DNA of 64,000 bases from Nautilus pompilius (lineage: Eukaryota; Mollusca; Cephalopoda; Nautilida; Nautilidae): positions 1 through 64,000 of the forward strand of contig JACATO010000049.1 of assembly GCA_018389105.1 (NCBI GenBank). Reading direction: 5' to 3'. A model generated the notes under the pieces. It was given only the letters and a program-made list of their open reading frames with translations. It did no database searches and was not told the DNA's origin. A program made the translations under genes and the position numbers. Every line of letters starts with the position of its first letter. Position 1 is the stretch's first letter. Below, one piece after another: positions 24,305-35,379 of this stretch.

Positions 24305-25298
24305 AAACTAGATATGCGGTTTTTGTAAAATTTATATATATATGTAATTTTTGTCATAAATAAAATATCGTAAAAATTTGTAACATTAAATAAAGCTTGT
24401 AATATTTATGCATATGTCGTCCTTAGACTTTATTTTTCTTCTATGTTTAATAAACATAGTATTTCTACTTTATATCTACCTTTATCCTACTTTAGTAAAG
24501 TTAAAAAGGAGACAAATAATGTTTAAAAGGAGGATTAAAATTAATATATTTTTGCTAAATTATAAAAAAGTATTAAATTTCTAAAAACATAACCATGAAA
24601 TTAAAATCGGTAAATGATATATTTTATGTAATATTATCAACAAATTAAAAAATAGGTATATATAAATTCATCCATTATAATAAAATTTCCTTGTTGTTAG
24701 AAAAAAACAACAAATAAAAAGTTACATTACTAACAAAAAGAATAATATTTTATTAAACTTTACCATAATCAAAGTCACTTTGATCAGTGTCAGTATCAAA
24801 ATCACGGTCTTCAACATTGTCTTCCTTCTCTTCATTCAACCTAATATTTCATTTATTAGTTTATTTCCTAATAAACCACGCATTGCTTCTTCGTTCATAT
24901 TAAAATTATTTTTTTTTACAATTGTAAAATAAAGATAAGAGGGAATTAAAACAATTGTTTATGAAAAAAATTTAAAACAAACAAACAACTTGGCAAATAT
25001 AGCAAATTTGGTAGCGTGGTAAAATATTTCCACTATGAAATAACTCGATCGCTCTACTCAATACAATTAACAATACTGACTTGATTAAGCAGAGAAAACA
25101 TGAGTCGGGTCTTACTCGACGGTACTGAAAACCATTTGCGTACATTAAATGCACTGGGTAAATATTTAGCCCATGCCACCACTTTAGGGTAAAAATAGAT
25201 ATAGATTCACGGTTTAATGTCATATTTTAAGCTTGGGGTAAATTATGTTTCGAGATGGTGATATGGGGTAATCGCCTCAAAAAGGTTGGGAACCACTG

Positions 25299-25530
25299 CT
25301 CTAAGGCAACAAAGGATTCTAGGTTATATGAGGACACCGTGACTCCACTACCAGAGGCCTGGACAGATGCGATCATGCAAGGGTGTATCAGTGCTTTGTG
25401 TAGCCTTCTCCAAATTTGTATTCCATTTCTGCAGAGAAAGTGAAGCATGACTCATCAGACCACCTTTGCTTACCATCATACATGACATCTTTTCCTGTTG
25501 GTAATTGATCTGGAAGAGAACATTTTCTTT
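25299..25530 (-). mobile_element. Tc1-like transposase fragment
   Basis: Minus strand gives RWSDESCFTFSAEM near 25440-25480 (Tc1 family W.DESKF) and, in another frame, GIQIWRRLHKALIHPCMIAS then VQASGSGVTVSS (family VWRR..E...P.C...TVQ.GGGSVMVW). It is cut at its downstream side by the hAT element, whose target duplication adjoins it. I could not find the rest of the Tc1 at 21640-21809. Confidence 0.6.
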
Positions 25531-25566
25531 TTGTTTAATTCTGTTTGATATTTAGGAACAGACAGA

Positions 25567-25796
25567 TGAAATTATGATGTTATCCAGTTCAATTTTATTC
25601 TACAATTATAATGAAGAACGACTCGCTTTTTTCCTAAAATTATAATGAGCCCTGATTCTCTTTTTTTAATATATAATTATATTTACGAATGACTCTTTTA
25701 TTCCTGAAATGAAGATGATATCTAATTCACTTTTGTCTAAACTTATAATGAATTTCATCACCTGTTTTTCGAAAATTATAATGTTGTCTATCTCTC

Positions 25797-25880
<84 letters not shown>

Positions 25881-25958
25881 GACGACGGAATCTCTTTGTA
25901 TTTTTTTCTCAGATTATAAATACCTGTGATTCTCTTTTTTCTAAAATTATAAACTCCC
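25567..25958. repeat. 34-bp minisatellite, interrupted by an ATT expansion
   Basis: The motif AAAATTATAATGA followed by GATTCTCTTTTTTCCT-like sequence recurs with a steady 34-bp step: near 25568, 25602, 25636, 25670, 25704, 25738 and 25772. It resumes after the microsatellite near 25911 and 25944. Units are degenerate. The ATT microsatellite seems to have grown from the TTATAAT core inside one unit. Confidence 0.7.
25798..25880. repeat. (ATT)n microsatellite, about 27 units
   Basis: Uninterrupted ATT/TTA run of about 83 bp within the 34-bp minisatellite. Confidence 0.97.
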
Positions 25959-26310
25959 GACGGTGGGGAAACGGTTCGAATCGACTTCGTGAACCGTGAG
26001 TCCGATCGATCGACTCTCTCGATATTCCGAAGGACGATCCACTCGTTCCTTCTCCGTACTCTTGCCGGCATCGAGATTCCATGTGCGAGGGCAAGTCACG
26101 TGACCCGTTTGTAAACAACATTGAAGAATCCCGTGGGGCGTCGCCCTCTCGAACCCGTAGCCCCACAGAGGGCGATCCTGTCGAATCGCCATTGATTTTG
26201 CTCGACGTCGGAACTATTCCGATTTCGATCCATCGAGGTTTGATTCGCCTGAGGTTACCGCCCCGGGATGGGCGACTGTTCGAACCGACTAACAGAACCG
26301 CGTCATTCAT
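25955..26310. other. CpG-rich block with inverted repeats
   Basis: Sharp change to CpG-rich DNA (many TCGA, CGAT, GTCG words). GTTCGAATCGACT (25974-25986) and GTTCGAACCGACT (26278-26290) sit near the two edges in the same orientation, and GGTTCGAATC resembles a pol III box B. Inside are GTGGGGC/GCCCCAC (26133, 26160) and TCGCCCTCT/AGAGGGCGA (26141, 26167). CACGTGAC (26098) is an E-box/USF-like site. Open frames on both strands have no recognisable product. It could be a CpG promoter without a visible gene or a transposon remnant. Confidence 0.4.
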
Positions 26311-27489
26311 GGAAACGTTTATACAAGTATATTTTTTAGCATTAAATATGCAAATTTATCAAATTTCATAACAATAACACCTAAAAGTATGTGAAATTTA
26401 CATTTGAAAATGGTCCAAAGTTCCTCTGGTTCAGAATAAATTCAGAAATCGTTATCCTTTAAGAAGTCTTGATAAAGTTAGAATAAGACTGCATCAATTC
26501 CTTGTTTCAACTGTCAAACGTTTAAAAAAACAAATACATTAAATATCTTGTATGACTGGAGATGGACACTTTTGGAAATGATAAACAAACAACTACCAGC
26601 GATTTACCAGAATGTTGCGATATTGAAAAGACGTTGCTGATTGGTCCACACTACTTATAGGGAACCATTTGGCAAGGCTCTTTCATTGGGTCGATGGATC
26701 AGCTATATAATCGCATCATTCGCTAACTAGCTTGGAGCCAAAAGATCTTCCCTATGTGTCCAGACGGTTAAATATAATTATATATACTTTTGTTTCTCAT
26801 GATATTATTAATGATTATGAACAAAACATTAGCCTAATATACATTTTATGGTTCTAATTTTGAATACATTTGTTTAGTTTTCTAAACGACTTATGGATAA
26901 ATGATCAGGAGTAAGAACTTTATTTGTACAGCAATTACTTTTTGTAAACAAGTATACTGAGAAACTTGTCTGTATAGCAGTGTATACAATAAAATATCTG
27001 GCTCTATGCAATTGCATTCTAATTTAGTTTCAGCAAACATTTCAAAGATTGAAAAGGTGAATTTACTATATTGTTATCATAGATGGCAAACAAATTAAAA
27101 CAAAAATTTACTTTAGAGTTTATTTTCAATGAGTTGAGCCAGAAAAGTTCTCATGGTTTTCATTCTATTTTGTATTATTCAAATACTATGAGATAAGAAA
27201 CCATATTCAATGTAAAGAATAAAATGCTATTAGTATTGAGAATTGTTATGTATTTGGATGAATTCATGTTGCCTTTACAGATTATAGGTTGAGAGCATCT
27301 AATGATTGATATTTTTGCCTGCAACATAACATCACCATATCTTTTATGCATATGTTTTTTTGTTTTTGTTTTTACGTGAGACTTACTTCAGTCCTAAAGG
27401 TAGGAATTATTTTCTAAATCTTTCTAACTCATTCAAAATGTTGTCCATGTTTAGCAGTTCTTCGCCTTTGCCACATTTTGTAATGAAAA
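26311..27489. other. AT-rich DNA, no gene seen
   Basis: AT-rich, with scattered homopolymers. The only notable item is the CCAAT/TATA-like pair at 26640-26710. No coding sequence recognised. Confidence 0.5.
26640..26710 (+). promoter_or_regulatory. CCAAT/TATA-like promoter signature without a gene
   Basis: An inverted CCAAT box (ATTGG, 26640-26644, in CTGATTGGTCC) stands 60 bp before TATATAA (26704-26710), the spacing of a TATA promoter or retroelement LTR. GC content is a little higher than nearby. No open frame follows within 500 bp. It may be chance. Confidence 0.25.
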
Positions 27490-28530
27490 CATTAAGGTGT
27501 CGAGTCCGTCGCTGATTGATTATTAATCAAGTGCGCGCGGACGCTTTATCTCTCTTATTTTCACTTTCGAGCGCGCACTCACATTTGTCTTGGCTAGTGT
27601 CGGTCAGCAGACAAGCTGACACTACACAGCCAACACGACTGAGCGCACAGTCAGGATGAAACTATAATTCCTTCAGCCATATGATTGATACATTCGTAAT
27701 CTACATAAAAAGTTCTATAAGAATGGTGATTTTGACCATCTTGGAGGAAAAGTAAGGATTTCTTTGCAGCTTACGAAGATGCAACAATGCACGATATTGC
27801 CAAGACGCACGAAAAAAGATGGTAAAAATAAAAATAGAAGCACTTGAATACCAGAGTTGAAATTTGGATATATTAGAACTGGACGTCAGAGCTTTCATTT
27901 TCAATATAAATTAATCTTGCTGACATTGTCTGACACGGCCAAATTGGCCGCCGAAATGGTCACTTTTCCATGGGAAAACAAGTTCAGATTGAGGTATCTC
28001 GGGGGGATATCACTCATATCATCACAATGTTGTTTTCTAGTCTTTATATGACTAATCATGTACCGAAAACTCAATTTGCACGGTTCTGGATGGTACAGCA
28101 GTTACTCTAAGAAGCCACCAAAAATGCCAAAAAAACAAAGCAGCCCCAATTTTTTCTCGCTTTTGCAGAGCGCCGACAGGAAAGGGTTAAGAGATACAGA
28201 AAACCCAAATGCATAATCGTAATCTACGTGAACTGTTCTTCCAGATTGCAAAGTCAGGTATCTGTAGCCCAACAGGAACTAGTAAAAAAATGTAGGCATA
28301 AATGGAAGAAAATTAGTGATGTTTTTGAGTCTGAAAGGGGACTATGCAGGAAAATGGCCATAACTCGGTCAATTCTTTATTTAGGATGCTCAAATTTTCA
28401 CATTTATAATTCTAAAAGCTTCAACTACAAAATTTAATTTTTTGCAAATTTTTCTGATTTGGGGGCCGGGTTTCTTCGAGTCCGGAATTTGGTCCACTAG
28501 ACGTGGAATGACCCTATATACGGATTTTGT
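27490..28530. mobile_element. Unclassified repeat-like segment with GC-rich hairpins
   Basis: Segment of mixed composition. Its left end has an inverted repeat AGTGCGCGC (27530-27538) / GCGCGCACT (27571-27579), then TAGTGTC (27595) / GACACTA (27618). Its right end has GGGGGCCGGGTTTCTTCGAG and TGGTCCACTAGACGTGGAAT, a style common at ends of DNA transposons. CGAGTCCG occurs at both edges (27501, 28478). No terminal inverted repeats were confirmed. An open reading (28150-28370) with an HMG-box flavour is treated in the findings. Confidence 0.3.
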
Positions 28531-28859
28531 AGTAGTAGTGCCAAAGATCTTAAAGTAGAAAAATAAAATGAGGAATATTATTTAATAGAATTTCTAAAAA
28601 ATTTATTAAAATTAAATTAGAAAATAATCACATCTTTTGTAAAACAAAAATATTTTTACGAAAAATCAGTATATTTCAAGGGAGACAATTTATCAAAACT
28701 ACTTTGGAATATAATTTTAACTTTAATCGAAAGTAAACACCTGCACAAAGGTATTTCCTGATGACCGCTTGGCTCAGTTATTAACAAATACGCACATTTT
28801 TTAATTCATAATTTAAAAATTATTTTCTTTCAAATCGAACTTTCTTCGACCTTTTTATT

Positions 28860-29173
28860 GCGAACTCTAAGTGAACATTGCTCTGTAGTAACAAATGCAA
28901 ACCTATATATTAGGGGGAGTCGGCAACAAGTAGGTATTGAGGGAGAGAAGGGGACTTGGCTATTGTATGTCTGGTCCCATTACATAATTATCTTACAGGA
29001 AATAATATTTTCATATTGTATCTCAAACCAAATGCGTTATTTATATTCAAGGGAGATAACTCTTTAAGGAAAGAAATTCCGATATTTCGGAGCGCATGCG
29101 TAAAGCATAAATTGTTCGAGTTCCCAGAATTGCTGACCGTGGTCTGGATGTTTGAAAACACATAATCGAGTAA
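28860..29173 (+). promoter_or_regulatory. JAGN1 upstream region with NRF1-like site
   Basis: Sequence just upstream of the jagunal start codon. GCGCATGCGT at 29092-29101 matches the palindromic NRF1 site (GCGCATGCGC) with one change and lies 73 bp before the ATG, a common position in TATA-less housekeeping promoters. No TATA box is evident near it. Confidence 0.55.
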
Positions 29174-29262
29174 ATGGCATCTAGAGCCGGTCCTCGGCCA
29201 CCTGGCACGGATGGAAGCGACTTCTGGCATAGGGAGAGTATTGCATGGCAGCATAAACAAAG
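29174..29262 (+). CDS. JAGN1: Jagunal homologue, exon 1
   Basis: Starts [20 protein letters not shown] and continues ESIAWQHKQ, the conserved N-terminus of jagunal (MASR.GP...GTDG.DF.HR..VA..YQ). The exon ends CAAAG with donor GTATTT at 29263, in phase 2: the split serine codon AG|T is completed by exon 2. ATG 29174 is chosen because the family starts exactly here. Jagunal is an ER membrane protein of the early secretory pathway, needed for ER organisation and vesicle traffic in fly oocytes and for granulocyte function in mammals. The residue where most homologues have HYQ or YQ is HKQ here. Confidence 0.93.
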
Positions 29263-32200
29263 GTATTTATTAATTCCTGATCCAACTGGGAACAGGTACA
29301 GTTCTATTTAAAGGGCAGTATTGTACCAAGACTGGTGGTGGGGCTGTGACAGGGAGGTTGGGGATGATGATGATGATGGTAACGACGCTCTCATGTTATC
29401 ACCAGCCCGACCACATCTGTATCTGATATTAGTTACTAACGTACTGACCGGTAGTGCCAGGAAGGGTTAGTTAGCTCTGCTGGTTAGGTACTAACTACTA
29501 CGTTTAAAGAGCCCACAGTCGGTAAAAACAGCTGGGTACTTGTCCCTTTATGTAGTGGGGGGGGGGTTAAGAACTACAAGACCAGTTTACGCGTGTCTGA
29601 TACTTCTGTAATAATATAATTTATCCTGTTTGACACGCAGTACTAATTTCTAGTTTCCTGAGCTGTATATCAATATCCTATCCTCAATCAGTGTTCACCA
29701 GATGCCATAGTTACTGACATTGACAATTACAAACTCTCGTCGTGTGACTAACTGCTGACCTTGCAGCGCGAACGATGCTCACACGGCTATAGTTGTGATG
29801 GGGTACCTGCTCTAGAGTGGGTAAACATTACATTGGTGAGCAAAGAATAAGTGTTGATATATATATATATATGGTGATGAAATTGAAGCAGTCTTTTAAA
29901 TATAACTTTCATTTTGACAAATGTTTTAAAGACAGTACTGCATGTTACTCCTTAAACTGGACTTTTATGTAAAGTAATGATGTTCGTCCTCTAATGGTAC
30001 TGTGAAAACATCTATGCAGCAGGCAGAATTACCATTGGCTATTTTTTGGAAGACAACTTTGCAAAAATTTAAAATATGACCAAAAAAAGACTTGATAATT
30101 TATTATATGACCCATCCAAAGAAACTTTTTTTTTTCTTTCTTGAATCACCATCTAGGTCATGACAGGGTCTTTTGCCAGTGTTCAACTTTAAAGTAATTT
30201 CAAACAGTCTACTTTGTTGTCTTTATTTTTTCTTTCTCTCTACACTTAAATTGTGGCGCAGTTTTTCACTCAGATCAAGCCAAAGGTTGACAAGTAATAA
30301 CCCATAATTGATTTTTATATGGAAGCATGTTGGGTTTTAGGTAATCTCTTATTTCAGTTTGTTGATGACAATTCTTTAACAGTTTTTATTATCCTTTTGA
30401 CTGCTAAGAGTATTTAAAGAATTTAAATTATGGCTAACCTGTTCCCTACTATGAACTGGTATATGCTGGCTTATTTAAAAGCTGCTTCATTTTAGAATTA
30501 TTTAAAAAGAATTTAATGTCCATTTACTATTAAATTTCAGCATAAACTCCTGTGTTGTCTACTCTCTCAAATGAGATACTACACTTTCGATAGAGTGAGT
30601 GAAAAACTGTCAAACTGTCGTTGGACATTTTCACATTTTAGTCTCTAACTCTTCTAAATGAAGTGGTTTTTCTGCATACACTTTCTTTGGCTTATTCCCA
30701 TGACAAAAGGTCACAAGTCCATGCTTTTGGTAGTCCATTTAGCCTGGCCTGTCAGCAGTAGAAAACTGATCGATCCAGTTGCAAACATCAGTAGCATAAT
30801 GTAGTGTTCATCTTGAATGGATTGCAGAAACCACAGGAAATGTGTCCAGAATTTTCAGATATCTCATGATTCGTGGTCTCCTAAAGGTTGTAAGAGTCTC
30901 ATTTTGTTGGCTGTCATTCCACACCATAACTTGGGAACAACTTTGGCTCTTCTCACTTTATCAATCTAGAAATTGGAGTTATACCTGTTAACAATTTCCC
31001 CTTCTTATGTGGAAAACTGAATTAAGCTACTTTCACAAATACCTTGCCAAATGGATTCTTCAGGGCTCTATGCAATAATTTGTTTTACTACTTTAGCATT
31101 TTCTGAAATCTAGGATGTCGAAGGTCATCCACTTTAGTCTGGATCTTTTAGTGAACTGGTTGTCATCGGATATTTGTGACAGTCTATTAGTATCTTGGGA
31201 ATTCTTGTGGTGGGCTTTTCCTAGAAACAGACCTACCAAAAGTCCCTACTATAATTCTTCACTTTTGAGTATGGGCAGAAAGGAGATCACTTGGATGAAA
31301 TCTACACAGCAGCCAGCTGGTGAAAAAGAGTGAGAAGAAACCATGTTAAGGTGTTATGCTGAGCCAAGTCAGTCCGTTGTGGGAATCTATCTTGGGCATC
31401 TTGACCTTAGCATTCCTGTAATCTGACCAAGGCACCACTCATCTCATAAACAGCTTAAGCATATTCACTTTTCATAGGTTAAACCAGTAAAAATTAATAC
31501 ACATTTTATTTAAATAAAATTGAACTGACACTCAGTGCAGCACATTATAGTTCAGTTAATGTGCATCTTATCTAATTTTAAAAAAAACATTTGTAGAAAT
31601 AGTTTTAACGTAACATTAAAAACCACTGATATTTTCATATTTTGTAATTATCTCCTAAAATATTACGCAATTCTGAGAAATCTGACTTCAGTGTCTAGTT
31701 TATGAGTGAAACTAGTTACAAATGGCATTAGAGATGAACATTTTGAAATCTACCTTCCCTAATATTTATTCTATATCAGTTTCTTTAATGTGCAGGGAAA
31801 TAAATAATAAATACTAAAAATATACATGAAAATAAGTTGTTTTTTTTTCATGCATTAATGTATATTTTTGAATACATGGTTATTATGCTAAAAGATTCTT
31901 TGCAGTGATGCTGTGGATACTGCCAGCTAATCTGGTCTAAGGTTTAAGTTATCTAGTGGAGGAATCTCTTCCACAAGAACAAACTTGTAACAAAAGCATG
32001 AGAAATCTTGTCTTTGGTTTATCTTGAATCATTACTCAATTCTTATTAAATAAAACAGGGTCTTCACCAATTTCTTAGCTTCCCATAATTATTTCAGTAT
32101 GCATGCAAGCTGCTATTTACTGAACTAGTTTGTTAGAAAAACTAAAACAAACAAACATTGAAAAAAAAAGTAAATTATTTTAAAAACTGTTTAAGAAAAA

Positions 32201-32877
32201 GGAGTATTTAGATAAATTTTTAACCGTTTTATGACAAGAATTCTATAGTACAAATAGAAATTCTTCTGTTAGCATTTTTGTATAAATTTGCATGAGGTTT
32301 AGAGAACTTTTACAACTAGCTAATGGAAACCAAATGTGTACCGAAATGGTTGAATTTGTTATGTTCCCATGTTATCAGCTCGTGACACCCCTTTATTTAA
32401 TTTCTTTAAAGAATTACACAGCCAATTTCAACCTATCTCTCGCCTTTAATGTTGGACTAACTGCAAACTTTGACCTAATAAACATTAAGTAGCACTCTGC
32501 AAATATGTTATTAGTAGCCAAGAACCATTTTTGGAAAATCCTCTTTCAGGTCAAAAACATGGCAAGATATTACAGTCAGTCAACATGACACAGTGAAGTT
32601 GATTAACTTAAGATGTAAATGGCCTGAGAATTGTATAATTATAATATTTTACTTAAAAATTTTTATGATGATTTCTAAGTTATTACTCAATGGATAATTC
32701 TTGATATTTTTAAAATAAAAATTCCTACATATTTTAACTAGGGTATGTGGAATAGAATGAGCTTTATTTTCTCAACCTCATTATAAAACTATTAACAGCT
32801 CTTCTAGTATTATTACGGGGTTAATTCTTGTATTCTTATAATTTTACTATTAATGTTTTGTTTTTGTCTTTTTTCAG
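29263..32877 (+). other. JAGN1 intron (3.6 kb)
   Basis: Bounded by GTATTT and a pyrimidine-rich acceptor TTTTGTCTTTTTTCAG (ending 32877). It contains GATGAT repeats (about 29363-29380), a TA repeat (about 29861-29872) and a minus-strand mariner-family relic (30580-31440). The remainder is AT-rich with no gene seen. Confidence 0.85.
30580..31440 (-). mobile_element. mariner-superfamily transposase relic in the JAGN1 intron
   Basis: Minus strand, with many stops, keeps a recognisable series: KLWCGMTANK near 30930 (family VMVWCGMTANKI), then HYATDVCNWIDQFSTADRPG near 30750-30810 (family HYA..VR.WLD..FPGRWIG), then NKPKKVYAEKPLHLEELE near 30660-30700 (family LKSKVYA.KP..LEEL). The family is the eukaryotic Tc1/mariner-type DDE transposase often found as anonymous repeats in arthropods. 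The less AT-rich composition over the same interval supports the limits. No terminal repeats were found. Confidence 0.65.
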
Positions 32878-33364
32878 TTCAATCAACAAATCTCGACTGA
32901 AATTTGACATTGCTGTCCATTTGATGCTGTCATTTCTGATGTCGGTGCGTCTTCTGCCAGGCCTGGTCTCTTTTGTGGGAGTGTCATTCCTTCCGTCAGT
33001 TCTTCAGTGGGATGTACCTGCACCAAGACCATGGGAATATGCTTGGTTTGTGAGCACAGTTGCTGCCTTGCTTGGATGGAAGTCAATGCATCGTAATGAA
33101 AGGCTTCTGATTAAACAGTTCATGATAGGAACAGCTGTATTTGGTATTCTTCCAGTTCTTTATGGTATGTTTGAGCAAGGAGATGATTTATGGGCTTACA
33201 TCATGGAAAAGACTTATTCATCTCGATTTCTTGGTTTTCCTGCTGTTTTAATATGGTTTATGTTTCTTGCTGTTGTTGCGCAAATACATGCCTTTGGAAT
33301 GTATTTTGCTATCCAGTTAATCAGAGCTTGGCGACCGAGAGGATCAAAATTGAAAACGAGGTAG
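32878..33364 (+). CDS. JAGN1: Jagunal homologue, exon 2 (to stop)
   Basis: Completes a 191-residue protein (human JAGN1 is 183). The frame enters SINKSRLKFDIAVHLMLSF. Four hydrophobic segments lie at about residues 41-62, 84-97, 107-126 and 147-174, the family's tetraspan topology. Conserved markers are PWEYAW (81-86), YGMFE (125-129), FLGFPAVLIW (147-156) and QIHAFGMYFA (165-174). The protein ends GSKLKTR, so the last five residues KLKTR fit the KxKxx COPI retrieval signal of ER proteins. Stop TAG is at 33362-33364. No frameshift, stop or odd residue is seen, so I take the gene as functional. An in-frame ATG at 32828 lies in the intron and is not the start. Confidence 0.96.
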
Positions 33365-35150
33365 AGAAGTGAATTTTGGTCCTAAAATTAGTTTATTTCC
33401 TCCTTTTGTTTAAAGTTTCTTTGTATGTTTTTTTTTCTCAAGTTACATAATCCTGATTTCCTTCCTAAAACTGAGTTTTTATCCTTTAATTATTTAAAAA
33501 AAAAATTTTTTCTTTGGTAATTATTTTTGTATAGTGGAATTATTTGGATTACATTGAAATGTTATCTAATCCTGATGCTAGTTATTTCATCTCTGAACTT
33601 TTTTGTTTTTATAATAGCATGCAATTTTCTTAAATCTGATGTTTTCTTATGGAAAGATTGTCAGTCTAATGACATGTTTTAGTAGTCAGTATTTCCAATT
33701 AGATTTTAGGTTATTTTGGTCTTTAAGATTAATCTTTTAAGTACTTCATTTAAATTAACAATCTTGCAGTTTGTTTTAAAGGATTGAACTATAACAAAAT
33801 TTTGACAGTTGTTACATTAAAGTCTATTCTTATTGCAAAATCTACTTGTGCTGCTTAACTTTTTCCTTCTGCTATCACACAGCTTTTAAAATTTGATTTA
33901 CAAGTGCAGTATTTCATTAGATAATCCTTAAAATCAATTTATACTTTTTTTTATTTTTAGGTAGTGTAAACAAAGATTAAACCTTTGAATTTGAATAAAA
34001 TCTTGCGAGATAACTCTGTCTAAGATCTGATAGAGGCTAAGTATAGAAAGCTGCAACTTACATTGTGCAAATGCATGTATGCCAAAAAGATGATACCTTT
34101 TCAAAAAAATAGTAAGATTGCATTTTAAATTAAAATCTCTAGTTTTTTTTTTTTCTGGTAATTACTAAGAAAAATAAATCTGAAACTAATTGTTCAACAA
34201 AGCAATTTTTATAAAATCTAAAGGAAACTTAGTAATCTATAGAATGTCTGTAATTCTATTATTATATATTAATGTTGTAGATTTTAGGAATTAAGAGGAG
34301 GAACTACACAGTTATTTTAAAAATATGTTCTATGCTATCAGTAAATTAATAATGGCAGTTAATTAACAAGCTTTGGTGAGGATGCAAAGTCTGCCTCAAT
34401 ATCACCATTAATAATTTCAGACACCCTAACTTTGTTTTTCTCCATAGACCTCTTGTAAATGTAAAATTCTAGAAGCAGTACTGTTGAATAATTTTTCTCT
34501 TTCCTTTCAAAGGATTTTAACTTTTAAAAAAAACTTTTCAAAAGTAGACAAACATGAAACAACTTTAACCACCATTTTAAAAGTGAAAAACTTGTTTAGA
34601 AACCCATGAAATGTGGTCTTAACAACTGCACAGCGACCAACCTGGTCAGAAAGATTTTTAGCTTAATTGGCTTATGTAATTCATACAATTGCTATACAAA
34701 ATCTAACTTAATGGCTACTTGTACTTTGTAGAAACTTTCTCAGCAGTATTTTTCTACTGCAGTCCTACATTTCTTTTTGCTACTAGCCATTACATTTATT
34801 ACTCACCTGATTCTCAACAAATTTTTCAAAAACTCAGCATTATGGAATGAAGATATATTTGTTTGGCATGTCATGGAAGACATTGAGTTATCATACGCAA
34901 TTAAATGGTTCCTGATGTATTAAAACATTCGTTTAATTGGTTGAGAATATGCCACAAAAAAAAACAAAATCTAATATAAATACTGCAGTTGAGTTTCGTA
35001 CTTTATCAGGTGACCAAGTGATTGCTTGTACTCATGAAAAGTAGCCAAACATCACTGTCTTACCATTTGTATTTTTTATTCTGAATGTGACATGAACTCT
35101 ATAATGTTTTTTCTTTATACAATACTTCAAATTTGTATAAATAAAGAACC
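33365..35150 (+). other. JAGN1 3' untranslated region (probable)
   Basis: AT-rich, T-run-rich sequence without open frames after the JAGN1 stop. A first AATAAA occurs at 33994-33999 without an obvious downstream element. The one at 35140-35145 is better. Either could be used, giving a 3' UTR of about 0.65 or 1.8 kb. Confidence 0.5.
35140..35145 (+). terminator. Poly(A) signal AATAAA, likely JAGN1
   Basis: AATAAA followed within 30 bases by T-rich CTCTGTTTCTTTTTTTCTTG, a good cleavage/polyadenylation context on the strand of JAGN1. Confidence 0.5.
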
Positions 35151-35379
35151 AGATTTTCTCTTGCCTACTCTGTTTCTTTTTTTCTTGAATAATTACATGT
35201 AGATTTATAGTACCATTACATAAATTAATATTTTACAATCTACTACAACTTACGAATAAGAGAGATTATTTCAAACTGGCATGTTAGCCTATATTTGCTG
35301 TAGGGTTTTTGTTTAGTATTAGCAAGAAGGCTGAAAGTTGTCTTATATAGGGGCTCCCTTGCCATCAATATTACATTTC

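Noticed and set aside
25909..26310. 133-codon minus-strand open frame and 96-codon plus-strand frame in the CpG-rich block
   Set aside because: They overlap each other on opposite strands, run into the minisatellite, and show no known domain.
32828..32877. Upstream ATG in frame with JAGN1 exon 2
   Set aside because: It lies within the intron's pyrimidine tract; the family N-terminus is encoded in exon 1 at 29174.
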